A stretch of DNA of 64,000 nucleotides from Conchocele bisecta (Eukaryota > Mollusca > Bivalvia > Lucinida > Thyasiridae). The translations under genes and the position numbers were made by a program. This document shows, in pieces, positions 1-10,735 of the stretch. The stretch spans positions 15,489,505-15,553,504 of the forward strand of contig CM055274.1 of the NCBI GenBank assembly GCA_029237695.1, written 5' to 3'. The notes under the pieces are model-generated. The model was not told the origin of the DNA. It searched no databases and worked only from the letters and a program-made list of their open reading frames with translations. Numbering within the stretch: position 1 is the stretch's first letter; the number at the start of each line of letters is the position of its first letter.

Positions 1-109
1 TTTCAACACCTCTCTTGTATGGGATTATACAATGTATATTACTAGACTCGCACATGAATTATTGTTCAATTGCCGGTATTTTTTCAGCGGTTTTAACAGG
101 CCAATTCAG

Positions 110-314
110 GGATTCCGCTGGGGAAAATAAAAATCGCCACTTCCAAAAAAAACAACAATTGGCGATAAAAAATTACAATTTTCGAAAACAAATAAAAAAT
201 ATATATATATATTTATTTTTTTTTGATTTTCTTTTCGAAAATTGTAATTTTTTATCGCCAATTGTTTATTTTTATCGCCAATTGCGAAAGTGGCGATCGC
301 CAGCGGAATCCCTG
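110..314. repeat. Foldback MITE, family A (copy 1)
   Basis: Inverted repeat of about 205 bp. The left end reads GGGATTCCGCTGGGG and the right end CCAGCGGAATCCC, with inner arms containing GGCGATAAAAAATTACAATTTTCGAAAA in opposite orientations. A second copy with the same ends lies at 62346-62545, and the inner arm recurs inside the foldback at 3325-3556. No transposase is visible, so it is non-autonomous. The flanks 1-109 and 315-560 show no gene. Confidence 0.75.
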
Positions 315-570
315 CCAATTCACTTATAATTTCATGGCAATGTAACCGTTATCAGTTTAATTTGGTGAAAATATTAATGGTTTATGGTTAATATTGCGTT
401 GAGTTCATTACTTGTCCGGGACGTAAAATAAGGCATCCAGATCATTGACGAATATGACGAAAATTGAGCCTCGACAAAAATTAATGAATCCCAGTATAAC
501 AAATACAATCAAACAAATATTAGTTCACATGACAGCATGGATTCTTAGAAAGAAATGACATGTGCCAAGC

Positions 571-973
571 AGGGCTCCAGATAAGGAATTAGTAATTGAG
601 TATTGTCACTCCATCATTTCTGAAGCAATTGGGCATTTCAAAATATTAATTGGGTAAAATAAAATCACGCTACTGTTTACATATCAACAGACAGCAATTC
701 TTGAATAGTTTGCTTCAAAATGAAAACACGTCTTGGCATTTCATTAGAATTGTCTCCTTGGAGACAATTCTAATGAAATACCAAGATGTGTTTTCATGGA
801 AAATAAGAAAAATATGCTATATTTGTGATCTGTTTATTGTTTTCTGCAGCATGATAAAGGTACCACAAAATGTTTATTGCTCTTTGATACTCACTACTTC
901 TGATTTCAATTGAGTTTTTGGCAATTTTAATTGGGTATTTAAGCAAATACGCAGCTTATCTGGAGCTCTGGTC
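571..973. repeat. Terminal-inverted-repeat MITE, family B (copy 1)
   Basis: The ends are GCTCCAGATAAGG and CTTATCTGGAGC. The centre is a hairpin around TTAGAATTGTCTCC / GGAGACAATTCTAA. Near-full copies lie at 56115-56490 (opposite orientation) and 62965-63357 (same orientation). Elements at 5443-5902 and 9974-10320 share the ends but have different interiors. The small ORFs over this region are translations of the repeat. Confidence 0.8.
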
Positions 974-1218
974 AAGCATATACATGTACGATTCTTAATA
1001 TTACACACGTGAAACCTGAATAACCCAAAATATTTGGAAACCATTTGTTTTTGGCCCAAAATAAATTGTATTGAAATATATTGTTATTGGGATAAACAAG
1101 TACAACAATACTATTAAACCCTAAACATTGGGACACTCTTTGTTTCCTAGAATAAATGCTGTCCGAATATTTAGGGTTATTATGGTATTTAAGACACTGT
1201 TTTCCAGTAGTAATCAGA

Positions 1219-1430
1219 GGCCCGTTTCACTAAACTTCTTACAACTAAAATGTTCGTAAGTGCAAAATTATGATAGTCTGTAAATTTCACATTAGCAATA
1301 TTTTCTTGTAATCAATTATTGGATTTACATTTATTGAGCATAGGCTGCATATGCAGCCTATGCTCAATAAATGTAAATCCATCAATTTAAATTTCCAGAC
1401 GATCCTAAATTTGCACTTACGAACTTCCCA
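1219..1430. repeat. Near-perfect hairpin MITE, family E (copy 1)
   Basis: It starts at GGCCCGTTTCACTAAACTTC and is built of two arms meeting at GGCTGCATATGCAGCC. Further copies at 50455-50665, 52549-52790, 53843-54085 and 57725-57963 share outer end, arm and centre. RNA from it would fold into one long hairpin. No coding capacity. Confidence 0.8.
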
Positions 1431-1570
1431 GATCATGATTGGGTATTACCTGTAAATGACCATGGTTCCCTATGGCCGATATTGACTTAGAATATACCAC
1501 AGGCTATCGAAAACATGTCAAAAACATGTCTTACAATCGATGGTTACTAATTTGCTTGATTTAAATTAAT

Positions 1571-1775
1571 TACCGTAATAACCATAAATATTCGGACACC
1601 ATTTATTTAGGGAAACTCATAAAAATATATGTTTTCCGCACAACAGTGAGTGTGCCAATATTTAGTGTTAGTATGGCAGTACTCGTTTAACAATGTATTT
1701 TGATACAATTTGTTTTGGGAAACCCCTATTTCCCAAAGCAAATTGTGTCCGAATATTTAGGGTTATTACGGTGCA
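1571..1775. repeat. Inverted-repeat element, family D
   Basis: The ends are ACCGTAATAACC.TAAATATTCGGACAC and GTCCGAATATTTAGGGTTATTACGGT. A partial copy precedes it at about 1098-1180; related copies are at 2637-2755, 9195-9340, 45680-45805 and 63715-63910. Non-coding. Confidence 0.65.
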
Positions 1776-1919
1776 CTAGCCTCTAATATGGAACGTTCTT
1801 ACTTTCTAAATGTGGTATAGTATGATAATTTCACAACAGAAAATAAATAAACTCACAATGTTTCCCTACTGGTACATGTATAACATGAAAACGCCAAATT
1901 ATGTCACAAATTATCTCCC

Positions 1920-2152
1920 CTGATCCGAGAAATGGGGCTTATGGGATGTGTGACCAGTGTAGCTCCTGATCGCATAGCACAATCCTGTAGCCTGATAATG
2001 ATCTACATAGCTGTTATAAGTATGACGGGTGTTCCATTGATGGTATGGCGAACAGTACAGATCCTGATCAGACTATGTTGATACACATTTTGATCTGGAT
2101 CTACACTGGTCGCAAAGCCCATAAGCCCCATTCTCCAGTTGCAGCCACAATT
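1920..2152. repeat. Terminal-inverted-repeat MITE, family C (copy 1)
   Basis: Ends match GAGAAATGGGGCTTATGGG and its complement CCCATAAGCCCCATT. The interior repeats GATCCTGATCAG-type blocks in both orientations. It is the first of about ten copies in the window and somewhat diverged. It lies in the region downstream of the last visible ALG5 exon. Confidence 0.7.
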
Positions 2153-2629
2153 AACCCTTTCATCAACACAGGCCTGTATAGTGGTATTGGCAAACAGTGT
2201 AGATCCAGATGAGATGGCTCATCAGGATCTGCACTTTCTGCAAGTAATTTTCATATTTTTGCGAACAAAAACACCCCCTTTTCATAAATGGACTAGTCTG
2301 AAAATCATTTTCATAAATGGACTAGTCTGAAAATCATTTTGTGACCATTGAAATGGTTGCAAAATTAGCATATCAAATTCCATTCCAGTTACTTAGGGGT
2401 GAAAGGGTTAAGCACCAACATAACATTGAGTAGTTACAACTTACCATCGTTCTACATGTAGATTTGAGAACAGCAAAAGGGCTGCGGGCCGCGTTAACAA
2501 TTTAAACCCACACTGTGTGTCCTTGATCCCTCGTACACACAGGAACGAAACCAGGAAGTGGAAACCATACATCAGGAATGTTCTAAATACAGATCTCTGA
2601 AATGGAAACACGAGTGGGTGGTTTTTTCC

Positions 2630-2960
2630 TGATCAGGAGTACTGTAATAACCCTAAATATTCAGACACAATTTATTTGGGGAAACATGTAAAAATATGTA
2701 GTTTCCCCACAACAATGAGCGTGCCAATATTTAGGGTTAGTATGGCAGTAGTCAGTAGTGATCTAATCACAATAAGAAAGTATTTGAATATAATTAGTTT
2801 TGGGTAAATGGCGTCGAAAGTTGACGAAATGTACATAGCAAATGCGGAATTCTAGTGAATTCTATTCCGCATTTGCTCTGACAGAAAATTTCGTCGACTT
2901 TCGATGTAGTTTACGGAAATTATCGTAAGTGTTGTAAATATTTCCCAAAGCAAATTTGTT
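2630..2960. repeat. Compound inverted repeats (family D fragment plus AT-rich foldback)
   Basis: 2637-2755 is a family D fragment. 2808-2945 is a separate foldback centred on GCGGAATTCTAGTGAATTCTATTCCGC with arms related to TTGACGAAAT / ATTTCGTCGACTT. The stretch 2960-3320 holds fragments of the same arms and no gene. Confidence 0.55.
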
Positions 2961-3324
2961 AATCAGGTGACTATACTGTCGGTGATTTCAAAATACTTGT
3001 CAAGATCTCAGAATAAAGATCGTAAAATGACTGGTGTAATTTCTTCAGTGACAGTCATGTATACCAATGAATGTTACTGGATAAACGGCGCCTATGTATC
3101 CGTGAAATCTCATCAGGGTCTGCATCGTTCACTATTCAGGCGTTAGTTAAAGAACCCAACAAGCTGCTAATGACCCGTGTAGATTATTGCGCTACCAGAG
3201 TGCGCTAGCTGGACCATTTCTCGGTCTGAAAATTTCGTCAACTTTCGACATCATTTATGGAAAATAGCGTAAATTTGGTAAATATTTTTCATGAGATATC
3301 ACACAACTTCTTAGGTACAATATA

Positions 3325-3556
3325 GGAATGAATGGCCTTTTTGTGGAATTTTTCGGGTTATAAACTTGGAAAAGTCGCGGGAATACTGGACAAAGCGATA
3401 AAAAATTACAATTTTCGGAAAAAAAATCCAAAAAAAAAGATTTTGTTTTTGTTTTTTTCTTGAAAATATAAATTGTTTAAGGCCTCGTCCAGTATTCCCG
3501 CGACTTTTCCAAGTTTATATCCCCGATAAATTCCACAAATAGGCCATTCATTCCTT
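3325..3556. repeat. Long-arm foldback element
   Basis: Arms of about 65 bp (GGAATGAATGGCC... and ...GGCCATTCATTCC) read as inverted copies with few mismatches. The centre carries the AAAAAATTACAATTTTCG arm also seen in family A, suggesting one element inserted into the other. Non-coding. Confidence 0.75.
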
Positions 3557-3776
3557 ATAATTCCAGCATTTGAAATAAATTCATCAAGAAAATGTGTTTA
3601 TTTTCCATTTTCTTAATAATTATTTTAACTGCGCCTGACGGTTACGGAAAGTAGTTCGGCATGGGAGTTTAATGGGATATAAATTTTGGACAGAGACTTG
3701 CTACGGACCAATCAAATGTTAGGGAATTGTGTAAATATTTTTGTGCTGGAATTATAATCATATGGCTTTTCCCATA

Positions 3777-4012
3777 TGTGGCTGTGACTGGAGAACCGAG
3801 GCTTATTGGTTTTATGACCAGTGTAGCTTCTGATCAAATAGCACACTCATGTAGCCTGATAACGATCTATAGTGCTTGTTAGAAGCACAACGTGTCTTTC
3901 ATTGATGGAATAGCAAACAGTGCAGATCCTGATCAGACTGCGGATGCACAGGCTGATCAGGATCTTCACTGATCGCAAAACCCATAAGCTCCATTTCTCC
4001 AGTCACAGGCAC
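3777..4012. repeat. MITE family C (copy 2)
   Basis: Opens with GTGGCTGTGACTGGAGAA and closes with TTTCTCCAGTCACAGGCAC. It sits about 40 bp past the splice donor of the ALG5 exon at 4054-4227, inside the intron. Confidence 0.8.
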
Positions 4013-4053
4013 ATGATATGTGTAGCAGCAAACAAACAAACATCGTCACGTAC

Positions 4054-4227
4054 CTGTGCTATGGAATCTGTTTCTAGGTGAGCACGGGATCCACATGTGA
4101 CCGCCATCCCGTCGGAATTGCGGTTAATTTTTACTATCAACTTCTCCAGTTTATCGATGTCGCTGAATTTACTCGCCCCATCAGCGTCCGCAAACAGCAA
4201 CAGTTTCCCGCGTGATACAAACATACC
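4054..4227 (-). CDS. ALG5: ALG5 exon 6 of those visible: catalytic DxD region
   Basis: ALG5 transfers glucose from UDP-glucose to dolichyl phosphate on the cytosolic face of the ER, supplying Dol-P-Glc for N-glycan assembly. This exon encodes 58 residues starting GMFVSRGK and contains FADADGASKF, the DxD metal/nucleotide-sugar site of family GT2, followed by CGSRAHLE, which is conserved in ALG5 orthologues. The acceptor is TTTTCAG just before 4227 and the donor GTACGT just after 4054 (minus strand). The phase is 0 at both ends. The next exon, expected to start with an aromatic-rich membrane-proximal segment, is not found between 1 and 4000, so the gene continues off the left edge. Confidence 0.93.
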
Positions 4228-4511
4228 CTGAAAATGTGACACGTTTCAACGAAAAGTGTTTTCACGTATACAGTTGAACCTCTCTAAACCGGACACCCTG
4301 GGATGTACCCAGAGTGTCCGATTCAGTGATGTTCCACTGTAAAGCAGGAAGATGACTACTTAAAGACACGCATTATCCCGTCAACACAGTGCGTATGTGC
4401 CGTGAAACACGGTGCCGTGAAACATTTTTGATATCCTGTCAATACAATTTGGAGATGCGGCTGGGGTTATTTTTGGCATTTTAAAGCTATTTGTAATGTT
4501 GACGGGATAAA

Positions 4512-4656
4512 TAGAATAGTAGGTTAGTGCCGTGAATGGGGAAAATATCTGGCGCGGCTCGGAAACGGGATGTGCTCGGCAGAGCCTCGCCCATCCCGTT
4601 TCCTAAGCCTTGCCAGATATTTTTTCCCATTCACGGCACTAACCTACTATTCTCTG
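4512..4656. repeat. Foldback element inside ALG5 intron
   Basis: AGAATAGTAGGTTAGTGCC at the left is the inverse of GGCACTAACCTACTATTCT at the right. The arms run through CGGAAACGGGATG / CATCCCGTTTCC and meet at a short GC-rich loop. The remaining intron (4657-4920) contains fragments of GATCAG-rich family C sequence. Confidence 0.75.
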
Positions 4657-4928
4657 TATCACCCGCCGCCTTCAAAAAATTTGTAAATTTTGCCTATTTT
4701 CAACCGTCCTGTGATGCCTAGACACATGGGTGTTAATTACTTGATGGCCAACCATGCAGACCCTGATCAGACTGTGGATACGCAAGCTGATCAGGGTCTC
4801 TACTGATTACAAATGCTGTAATGCCCATTTCTGTGGATATGCAAGCTGATCAAGGTCGGCGCTGGTTATAAATTCCGTAATCACCATTTTCCCCGTCACA
4901 GACACATACGACAGGACTAGAGACTCAC

Positions 4929-5021
4929 CAGTCTGACGGCACCGCCTTTACCTCTGTTCTTCTCTAGCGTGAGCACCCGAACTTTGTCACAACCATACTT
5001 CATCGAGTAATCCAGACCAGC
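4929..5021 (-). CDS. ALG5: ALG5 exon 5 of those visible
   Basis: Encodes 31 residues, AGLDYSMKYG... ending KNRGKGGAVRL. This matches the ALG5 segment that precedes the DxD motif and carries the conserved KNRGKGGA loop of dolichyl-phosphate sugar transferases. The acceptor TTTCAG lies just beyond 5021 and the donor GTGAGT follows 4929; both are phase 0, so it joins the exons at 7486-7554 and 4054-4227 without a frame change. It is too short to stand out as an ORF and is recognised from the protein match and splice sites. Confidence 0.93.
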
Positions 5022-5442
5022 CTGAAATCAAATATTATTATACCGGTATACGTACTTTCATTTCCCATTGAAACACAATGCAACGCAAGTCATTAATAGC
5101 TTTCCATATCAACATCTCGTGGGTTCATATTGGTCAGTGCCGGAACTACATTTCACCTCGCAAAATAGTTCCTTCTAAATCACCACTAATTTGTTTATTT
5201 TATTTATATCTTGTATATTTTTTGAGGTGCATATAAATTGCGAGTGATGTACGTACATAATAAAAAGGTTATTTGATTTGTATGTGGATATATGTCACTC
5301 ATTCTCCCGCGCAAGATCGCACGCTACGGAACTTGTGCATATATCCACATACAATTCAAATAACCTATAATTATCAGGTAACTAACTGTACATTGAAATA
5401 ATACATACTGACTGATGGCAAATTGCTGTATTAGGCATACAG

Positions 5443-5902
5443 AGCTCCAGATAGGTGTGTATTGGCATATTTTATGCACTTATTTTAGCTGAATATGCAT
5501 TGATTATTAACATTGGAAGTACAAAATACTTACAGCAAGTGACAGCAATGATTATTCTGGAAGTAAAAATATTCAGCAATGATGCATTGATTTTCAAAAT
5601 GAGTAATGGAAATACTGTAATAAAGTTTAAAATTGACTTAGTTGAGCTGCAAAAAGCAAACACTCTTTGCTTTTTGCAGCTCAACTAAGTAAATGTTTAA
5701 CTGTATTACAGTATAAATAAGTGAGTAAGTAATAATACACCCAACTAAGTGAATGTTTAAATTTGTTTTATGTTTTGATCATTTGTTCCCCATTTAATAA
5801 TGAAAAAAATCAATAAATCCATTTGTAAAAATAAAATACGCATTTAATTTGAAATCAGGGGGTGCAATACTCTTTAGACACAAAGCTTATCTGGAGCCCT
5901 AG
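5443..5902. repeat. Terminal-inverted-repeat element with family B ends (variant interior)
   Basis: Begins with CAGAGCTCCAGATAGGTGTG and ends with GCTTATCTGGAGCCCT. The centre is a hairpin of GAGCTGCAAAAAGCAAA and its complement. The interior differs from the 571-973 element but resembles 9974-10320. Two small ORFs here lie on opposite arms and are not genes. Confidence 0.7.
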
Positions 5903-6284
5903 ACATAGATGCTGATAAATATAATTAGACGTCGACCCTGATACAATGTATCATGGCCAATCTGAATTATATATATATATATAATTCAATAAAATAACAA
6001 CCTCATTTGTACTGTTTTGACCCTTGACAACTAAATGCGACCTTGACCTACATGATCATGTACAAGCTACGGAATGGGGTCTTGCGCGTAACATACCATC
6101 TCTGCATGAAGATTTGAGCCATGTAATTTTAAAATCCCTGCTTTGAAACAAATATAAAACAAATATTTTGTTTGACATATTGGACAAGAACAAGTCAGAA
6201 GAACAAGGCGATCGTTGGCGAGTCTCTCACTCATGAATGTCAGTCAAGGTCACCTGAACGACACTGGGTTGATCGCCATCAATG

Positions 6285-6525
6285 TGAGGAATCTATTAAG
6301 TTTGGTAAAGATTGGATGATTAACATATCAGGAGATATATACATAATGATATACAAATCCTATATGCCCCAATTCTCCAGTCACAACCACATATATGTGG
6401 TTGTGACTGGAGAATTGGGGCATATAGGATTTGTGACCAATGTAATTGTAAGCATTGTCGGCATCAACAATATTGTATATCATTTTGTATATCTCCCGAT
6501 ATGTTAATCCAATCTTTAACTAATA
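6285..6525. repeat. Foldback element in ALG5 intron
   Basis: Arms AGATTGGATGATTAACATATC and GATATGTTAATCCAATCTTT enclose a second near-perfect hairpin around ACCACATATATGTGGT, whose arms carry the family C end (CTCCAGTCACA). It looks like a family C half-element nested in another foldback. Confidence 0.65.
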
Positions 6526-6539
6526 GACACGCCATGTTA

Positions 6540-7145
6540 TTTTGTACCTACAAATATGTATGATTTTTCATGAAATATATTTACAGCAACTGTGATCTTT
6601 TCTGTACATAACATCAAAAGATTACGAAATTTTATTATCTTTCGACGTCATTTTGTAAATATTTTACATGAGATATCGCACAAGTTCTTAGGTACAAAAT
6701 CACATGGAATGTCACATGTTAGATAGTGTGAATGTGGAGTGTGGTCCCTAGTTTTAACTATTAACACACACTGATATTTATGATAATTATGACAAAATGT
6801 TTTGCTACGAAATTTTTGTCAGCTTTTGACATCATTTACGGGAAAACATCGTAAATTTTATAAATATTTTCCTGACAAATGGCACATTTACTTAGATACA
6901 AGATCACATGGCCGGTCTCATTTGAGACACACCATATGATTTTGTATCTAAGAACATCTGCGATATCTCAGGCAAAATATTTACAAAATTTACGATATCT
7001 TCCGTAAATGACGTCAAAATATATTCGAAATATATTCCACATTTGCTATGAAAATTTTGTCATATTTCGACGTCATTTACAGAATATATTACATTTTCTG
7101 AAAAATCACACATGTTCTTAGGTACAAGATCACATGGCCCGTCAC
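6540..7145. repeat. Series of AT-rich inverted repeats (family with ends CACATGTGATTTTGTACC)
   Basis: Repeated blocks TTACGATATTTTCCGTAAATGACGTC and their complements alternate with TTCTTAGGTACAAAATCACATGG ends. Related elements are at 45297-45540, 48360-48670 and 54215-54420. Non-coding intronic DNA. Confidence 0.6.
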
Positions 7146-7239
7146 ATATATGGCTGGATACATGTAGATAGGGTATACAAGATTGTATCCTATTCTGTAA
7201 TGGTTACGGTTTCTTTTGTCAGCAGGTAACAGATGTATA

Positions 7240-7482
7240 TTTGTGGCTGTTACTGGAGAAATGGGGCTTATGGGATTTGCGACCAATGTAGCTACTGATC
7301 AAATATCTCATCCCTGTAGCACAATAACGATCTATATTGCTTGTTAGAAGCATGACGGGTGTTTCATTGATGGAATTGCGAACAGTGCAGATCCTGATCA
7401 GACTGTGCGGATGCACAGGCTGATCTGGATCTACACTGGTTACAAAACCCATAAGCCCATTTCTCCAGTCACAGCCACATTT
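7240..7482. repeat. MITE family C (copy 3)
   Basis: Starts GTGGCTGTTACTGGAGAAATGG and ends CCATTTCTCCAGTCACAGCCAC. It abuts the splice donor of the ALG5 exon at 7486, leaving only a few bases of original intron between exon and element. Confidence 0.82.
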
Positions 7483-7485
7483 TAC

Positions 7486-7554
7486 CTCTGTTGTTTTGTC
7501 TTTGCTGCCATCATTCACGATGATCACCTCATAGTTGAACGATGGATTTGAACG
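7486..7554 (-). CDS. ALG5: ALG5 exon 4 of those visible: NDG nucleotide-binding motif
   Basis: Encodes 23 residues, RSNPSFNYEVIIVNDGSKDKTTE. The VNDGSKD segment is the classic GT2 uridine-binding motif (usually VDDGSKD; here Asn replaces the first Asp). The acceptor TTTCAG precedes 7554 and the donor GTAAAA follows 7486, both phase 0. A family C element begins right after the donor, so the 5' splice site is tightly bounded by repeat DNA. Confidence 0.92.
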
Positions 7555-8261
7555 CTGAAAGTAGAACATGTATCATGATTCAGGTTTGTATAGCGAAAGG
7601 GTGTTGGCTGTTTTTATTGCCAGTCTTTGGCTCTGTTTCCAATGGGAAATAGATGGGGTGTCAATTTCAGTGTAAATCTTAACCCTGGTTACACTGGTGA
7701 ATTTAATTTTGTCCTCTGATGTTTATGTTCTCGTATTTTCCGTTTTTTCTCATAAACAAACAAGATTTGACAGTAGTTGAGAATGCTTTTATTGAGAAAT
7801 GTAAAAGAACAGCAGACGACAATTTTCAATTCCATCTTTCTAAGGGTAAAATGCTTTACAGTCTGTTCCACGTTTTGATGCCGACAAACTTTTGGCTATT
7901 AAACAGATTAAATTTAAAAAATATTTAAATGTAAGTACTTTTTCATCAATAAAAAAGTCACACAATTTTCGATATACATGTAACACAATCATGTCATGGC
8001 AACCAAAGACTCAAGTTTTACTACATGTACGGTATTTGTCCTATATATTTACACAGGTGTTTGAACAGATGGACATTATTTCAATGCCATGTTGATATTT
8101 TGGTTGATTTTGGTTGATTTAGTTTGTTTTGGGTAATTCACACAGTTTTGTGCAACTACTAATGCTCAATCATTAAATACGACAGAAATCGTCAATGATC
8201 TACACATTCACTGTTACAAATTTGTTTTACCCCTTTCATACTGTCAAAAAGACTCATCTCT

Positions 8262-8602
8262 ATGTGTAATTTGCGGGAGCTGACGTACAGTAGCCTATTT
8301 CATCAACATTGCAAAGTATACTTTAGTAACAAAGTATACTTTGAGGGAAATTTTTTCAATTTTATGATAAATTTATTAATTTTTATTATACTGAATTTAT
8401 TACATTATCACAGCCAATTTGGCTGTGATAATGTAATAAATTCAGTATAATAATTCTGCATACTTTTAATCATGAAATATATGCAGTTGTTAGTTCTATA
8501 TGAAATAATGCATTTCGGGAAAAATAAATGAGTACTCCCTCAAAGTATACTTTGCTAGTAAAGTATACTTTGCAATGTTGATGAAATCGGCTACAGAACG
8601 GT
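8262..8602. repeat. Terminal-inverted-repeat element, family H (copy 1)
   Basis: Ends share CAACATTGCAAAGTATACTTT in opposite orientation (left about 8300, right about 8560-8578). The core is a perfect hairpin TTATCACAGCCAATTTGGCTGTGATAA. A second copy in reverse orientation lies at 47725-48035. The intron stretch 7560-8260 before it shows no gene. Confidence 0.75.
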
Positions 8603-8719
8603 AACAATGCACCTAAACCACCGAGATACCGAAATAAACCATAAAACACCGAAATATTAACCGTTCTTCAAAAACCTGTGGGCTTTGCATTCGACAATTT
8701 GATGATCTCCCAACCATAC

Positions 8720-8766
8720 CTGCCTGTTTTCTAAGTACTCCAATGCTTCATTCATCATTACTGGCA
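8720..8766 (-). CDS. ALG5: ALG5 exon 3 of those visible
   Basis: A 47-nt exon: two bases complete a split Leu codon, then PVMMNEALEYLENRQ, matching the ALG5 stretch between the NEEER motif and the next strand. Acceptor TTTTTCAG, donor CAG/GTATGG. Its phase (1 at entry, 0 at exit) is exactly what exons 10350-10524 and 7486-7554 require. The conserved PVMM(N/D)EAL signature makes the call secure despite the short length. Confidence 0.92.
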
Positions 8767-8879
8767 CTGAAAAATAAAACCCAGAGCTACTGTAACTAGA
8801 GGGCTCACGTACATGTATACCCCCGCCGCTGCCTGGACAGACAAATAAAGTGTAATGCAAATATTTAAACATTTTTTAA

Positions 8880-9345
8880 AACAAATATAGATGATGATAA
8901 AGAAGTACATGTATATGAAGTTCAAAGTCAATCCGACTTACCGTTGCAGAGATAATGGGTACCCGAAAACCTTTCTTTCTAAGTAATTTGACCTTGACCT
9001 TAGGACATGAAGGCCGCATGAGTGTGGCATGGAATCAAACTATGGATGATGATAAGGAGGTACATGAAGTTTGAGGTCAATCCGACTTACCGTTACAGAG
9101 ATAATGGGCACCCGAAAACTTTAACGTGGACGGACAGACGGACAAACGGAAGGACGGAATTACGCAAACTATATACCACTCGACAAATTGTATCCAAATA
9201 TGTACATGTAGTTATTGTGATAAACGAGTACAACCATACTAATCCTGAATATTTAGATACTCTTCATTATGGGTAACCATATATTTATATGCGTTTCTCC
9301 AGCATCAAATGAGTCTGAATATTTAGGGTTATTACAGTAGATTCA
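8880..9345. repeat. Dispersed repeat with two tandem copies, then family D fragment
   Basis: TCAATCCGACTTACCGTT.CAGAGATAATGGG occurs twice about 148 bp apart, followed by GGACGGACAGACGGAC, a tail shared by several repeats in this window (12550, 53290, 59370). Related fragments are at 9410-9540, 52370-52500 and 53150-53300. 9195-9340 is a family D fragment. 9345-9970 contains no recognisable gene. Confidence 0.55.
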
Positions 9346-9973
9346 AAACAACAATGCAGTAACACTGATGAATATGTACAGTACCCCTCAAAAACTGTAC
9401 ACAAAATTCTAAGTGAACTGACCTTCACCTTGAGATTAGGGGTCGCATGGGTGGGTTATAAAATAAAAATATGGTTGATGACAAAATGAATGTACAAAGT
9501 TTCAAGCCAATCCTACTTAATACGGTAACGGTGAATGCAGACTTCAAATTAAAAATTATATTTTCTCACATTTCACATGTTTCAGACAGTAGTTTACACA
9601 GCCATAATGGTGAATTATACCACTTGCTTCTGGAGAGCAGCAGTAGTTTACACCACTCTTGTGTTTACCATATATGGGGAAATGACATCATCACCTTCAC
9701 TAAAAAGCCTGCCTCCGGAAATTATTTTGCACAAGACTTGGCCATATTTCATGCTTGATTTGCATGGTTTTAGCGCGCCTTTCGAAGATGAACCACGTGT
9801 AGATGATTGGCACCAGTTGTAGCAGCTTCTAATTCTTTTACAATGGTATACCTTTACTGATAAAATTAATCGTCAAAAAATACACATTACAGTGTAACAG
9901 TGGAACATTGGATGGACCTAAATCAGAGTGCTATAACAGGATTGAAGTATAATTAGAAGTGAAATGGTTACAC

Positions 9974-10320
9974 AGAGCTCCAGATAAGTTTTGTGTCTAA
10001 AGAGCATTATACCCCATATTTAAAATTCAATGCATATTTTACTTTTAGAAATGTATTATTGATTTTCTTCCTTTAAAAATGAATAGGGAACAAATGGTAA
10101 AAAATAAAGCAAATTTAAAACTTCACTTATTTTTTGCTTTTTGCAGCTCAAGTCAGTAAATTTTAAACTTTATTACAGTATTTTTACTACTCAATTTGAA
10201 AATCAATGCATATTTTCACATTGCTGCGAGTGTTCTGTACTACCACTTTAGATAATCAATGTGTATTCTGCTAAATAAGTGATTAAAATACGCCAATACG
10301 CACCTTATCTGGAGCTCTGG
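9974..10320. repeat. Terminal-inverted-repeat element with family B ends (variant interior)
   Basis: Begins CAGAGCTCCAGATAAG and ends CTTATCTGGAGCTCTGG. The interior is AT-rich and resembles 5443-5902. It ends about 30 bp from the splice donor of the ALG5 exon at 10350. Confidence 0.78.
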
Positions 10321-10349
10321 TTACAAGCACAATCCAATGAGATACTCAC

Positions 10350-10524
10350 ATCGCTCCTCTTCATTATAAGCTGGCACAATAACAGACACATCCATACTTG
10401 GAGGGTCATGGATACTGGGGAACTCTGACTTCTCTCCCTTCGCAGGGTTATAGAAGAACTTCTCACTGTCATATCGGCCCAGGTATGGGTACGAGGTTGA
10501 AGTCATATATATGACTACAACCAG
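10350..10524 (-). CDS. ALG5: ALG5 exon 2: membrane-stem and start of GT2 domain
   Basis: A 175-nt exon, 58 codons plus one base. It begins LVVVIYMTSTSYPYLGRYDS, the end of the N-terminal membrane segment, continues with SEKFFYNPAKGEKSEFPSIH (ALG5-typical stem) and ends MDVSVIVPAYNEEER, the first beta-strand and loop of the GT2 fold. Acceptor TTTCAG, donor GTGAGT. The single leftover base T pairs with TG of the next exon to give Leu. This exon fixes the gene identity. Confidence 0.94.
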
Positions 10525-10544
10525 CTGAAATGGAAAAAAAAGTG

Positions 10545-10735
10545 AATGTGTTTAACGTCCCAACAGCTAAGGTCATATAGAGACGGGATCACAGTTTAAA
10601 ATCTCATCCCACAGACCAGCGGGATGGAAATACTATGAATCAACTCGATTCCCTCGGCGAGGTATGAAGAACTATGAACCAACAACAAAGTCAGGTATTC
10701 TAACCCTTAGGCCACAACCCATCCAGCTGAAATAG
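10545..10735 (+). repeat. SINE-like repeat
   Basis: Contains TTTAACGTCC, AACAGCTAAGGTCATATAG and GACCAGCGGGATGGAAATACTATG, shared with copies at 55600-55745 and 55755-55950. It resembles the 5' part of the longer SINE family at 44219-44640 but has a different body. No coding capacity. Confidence 0.5.
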
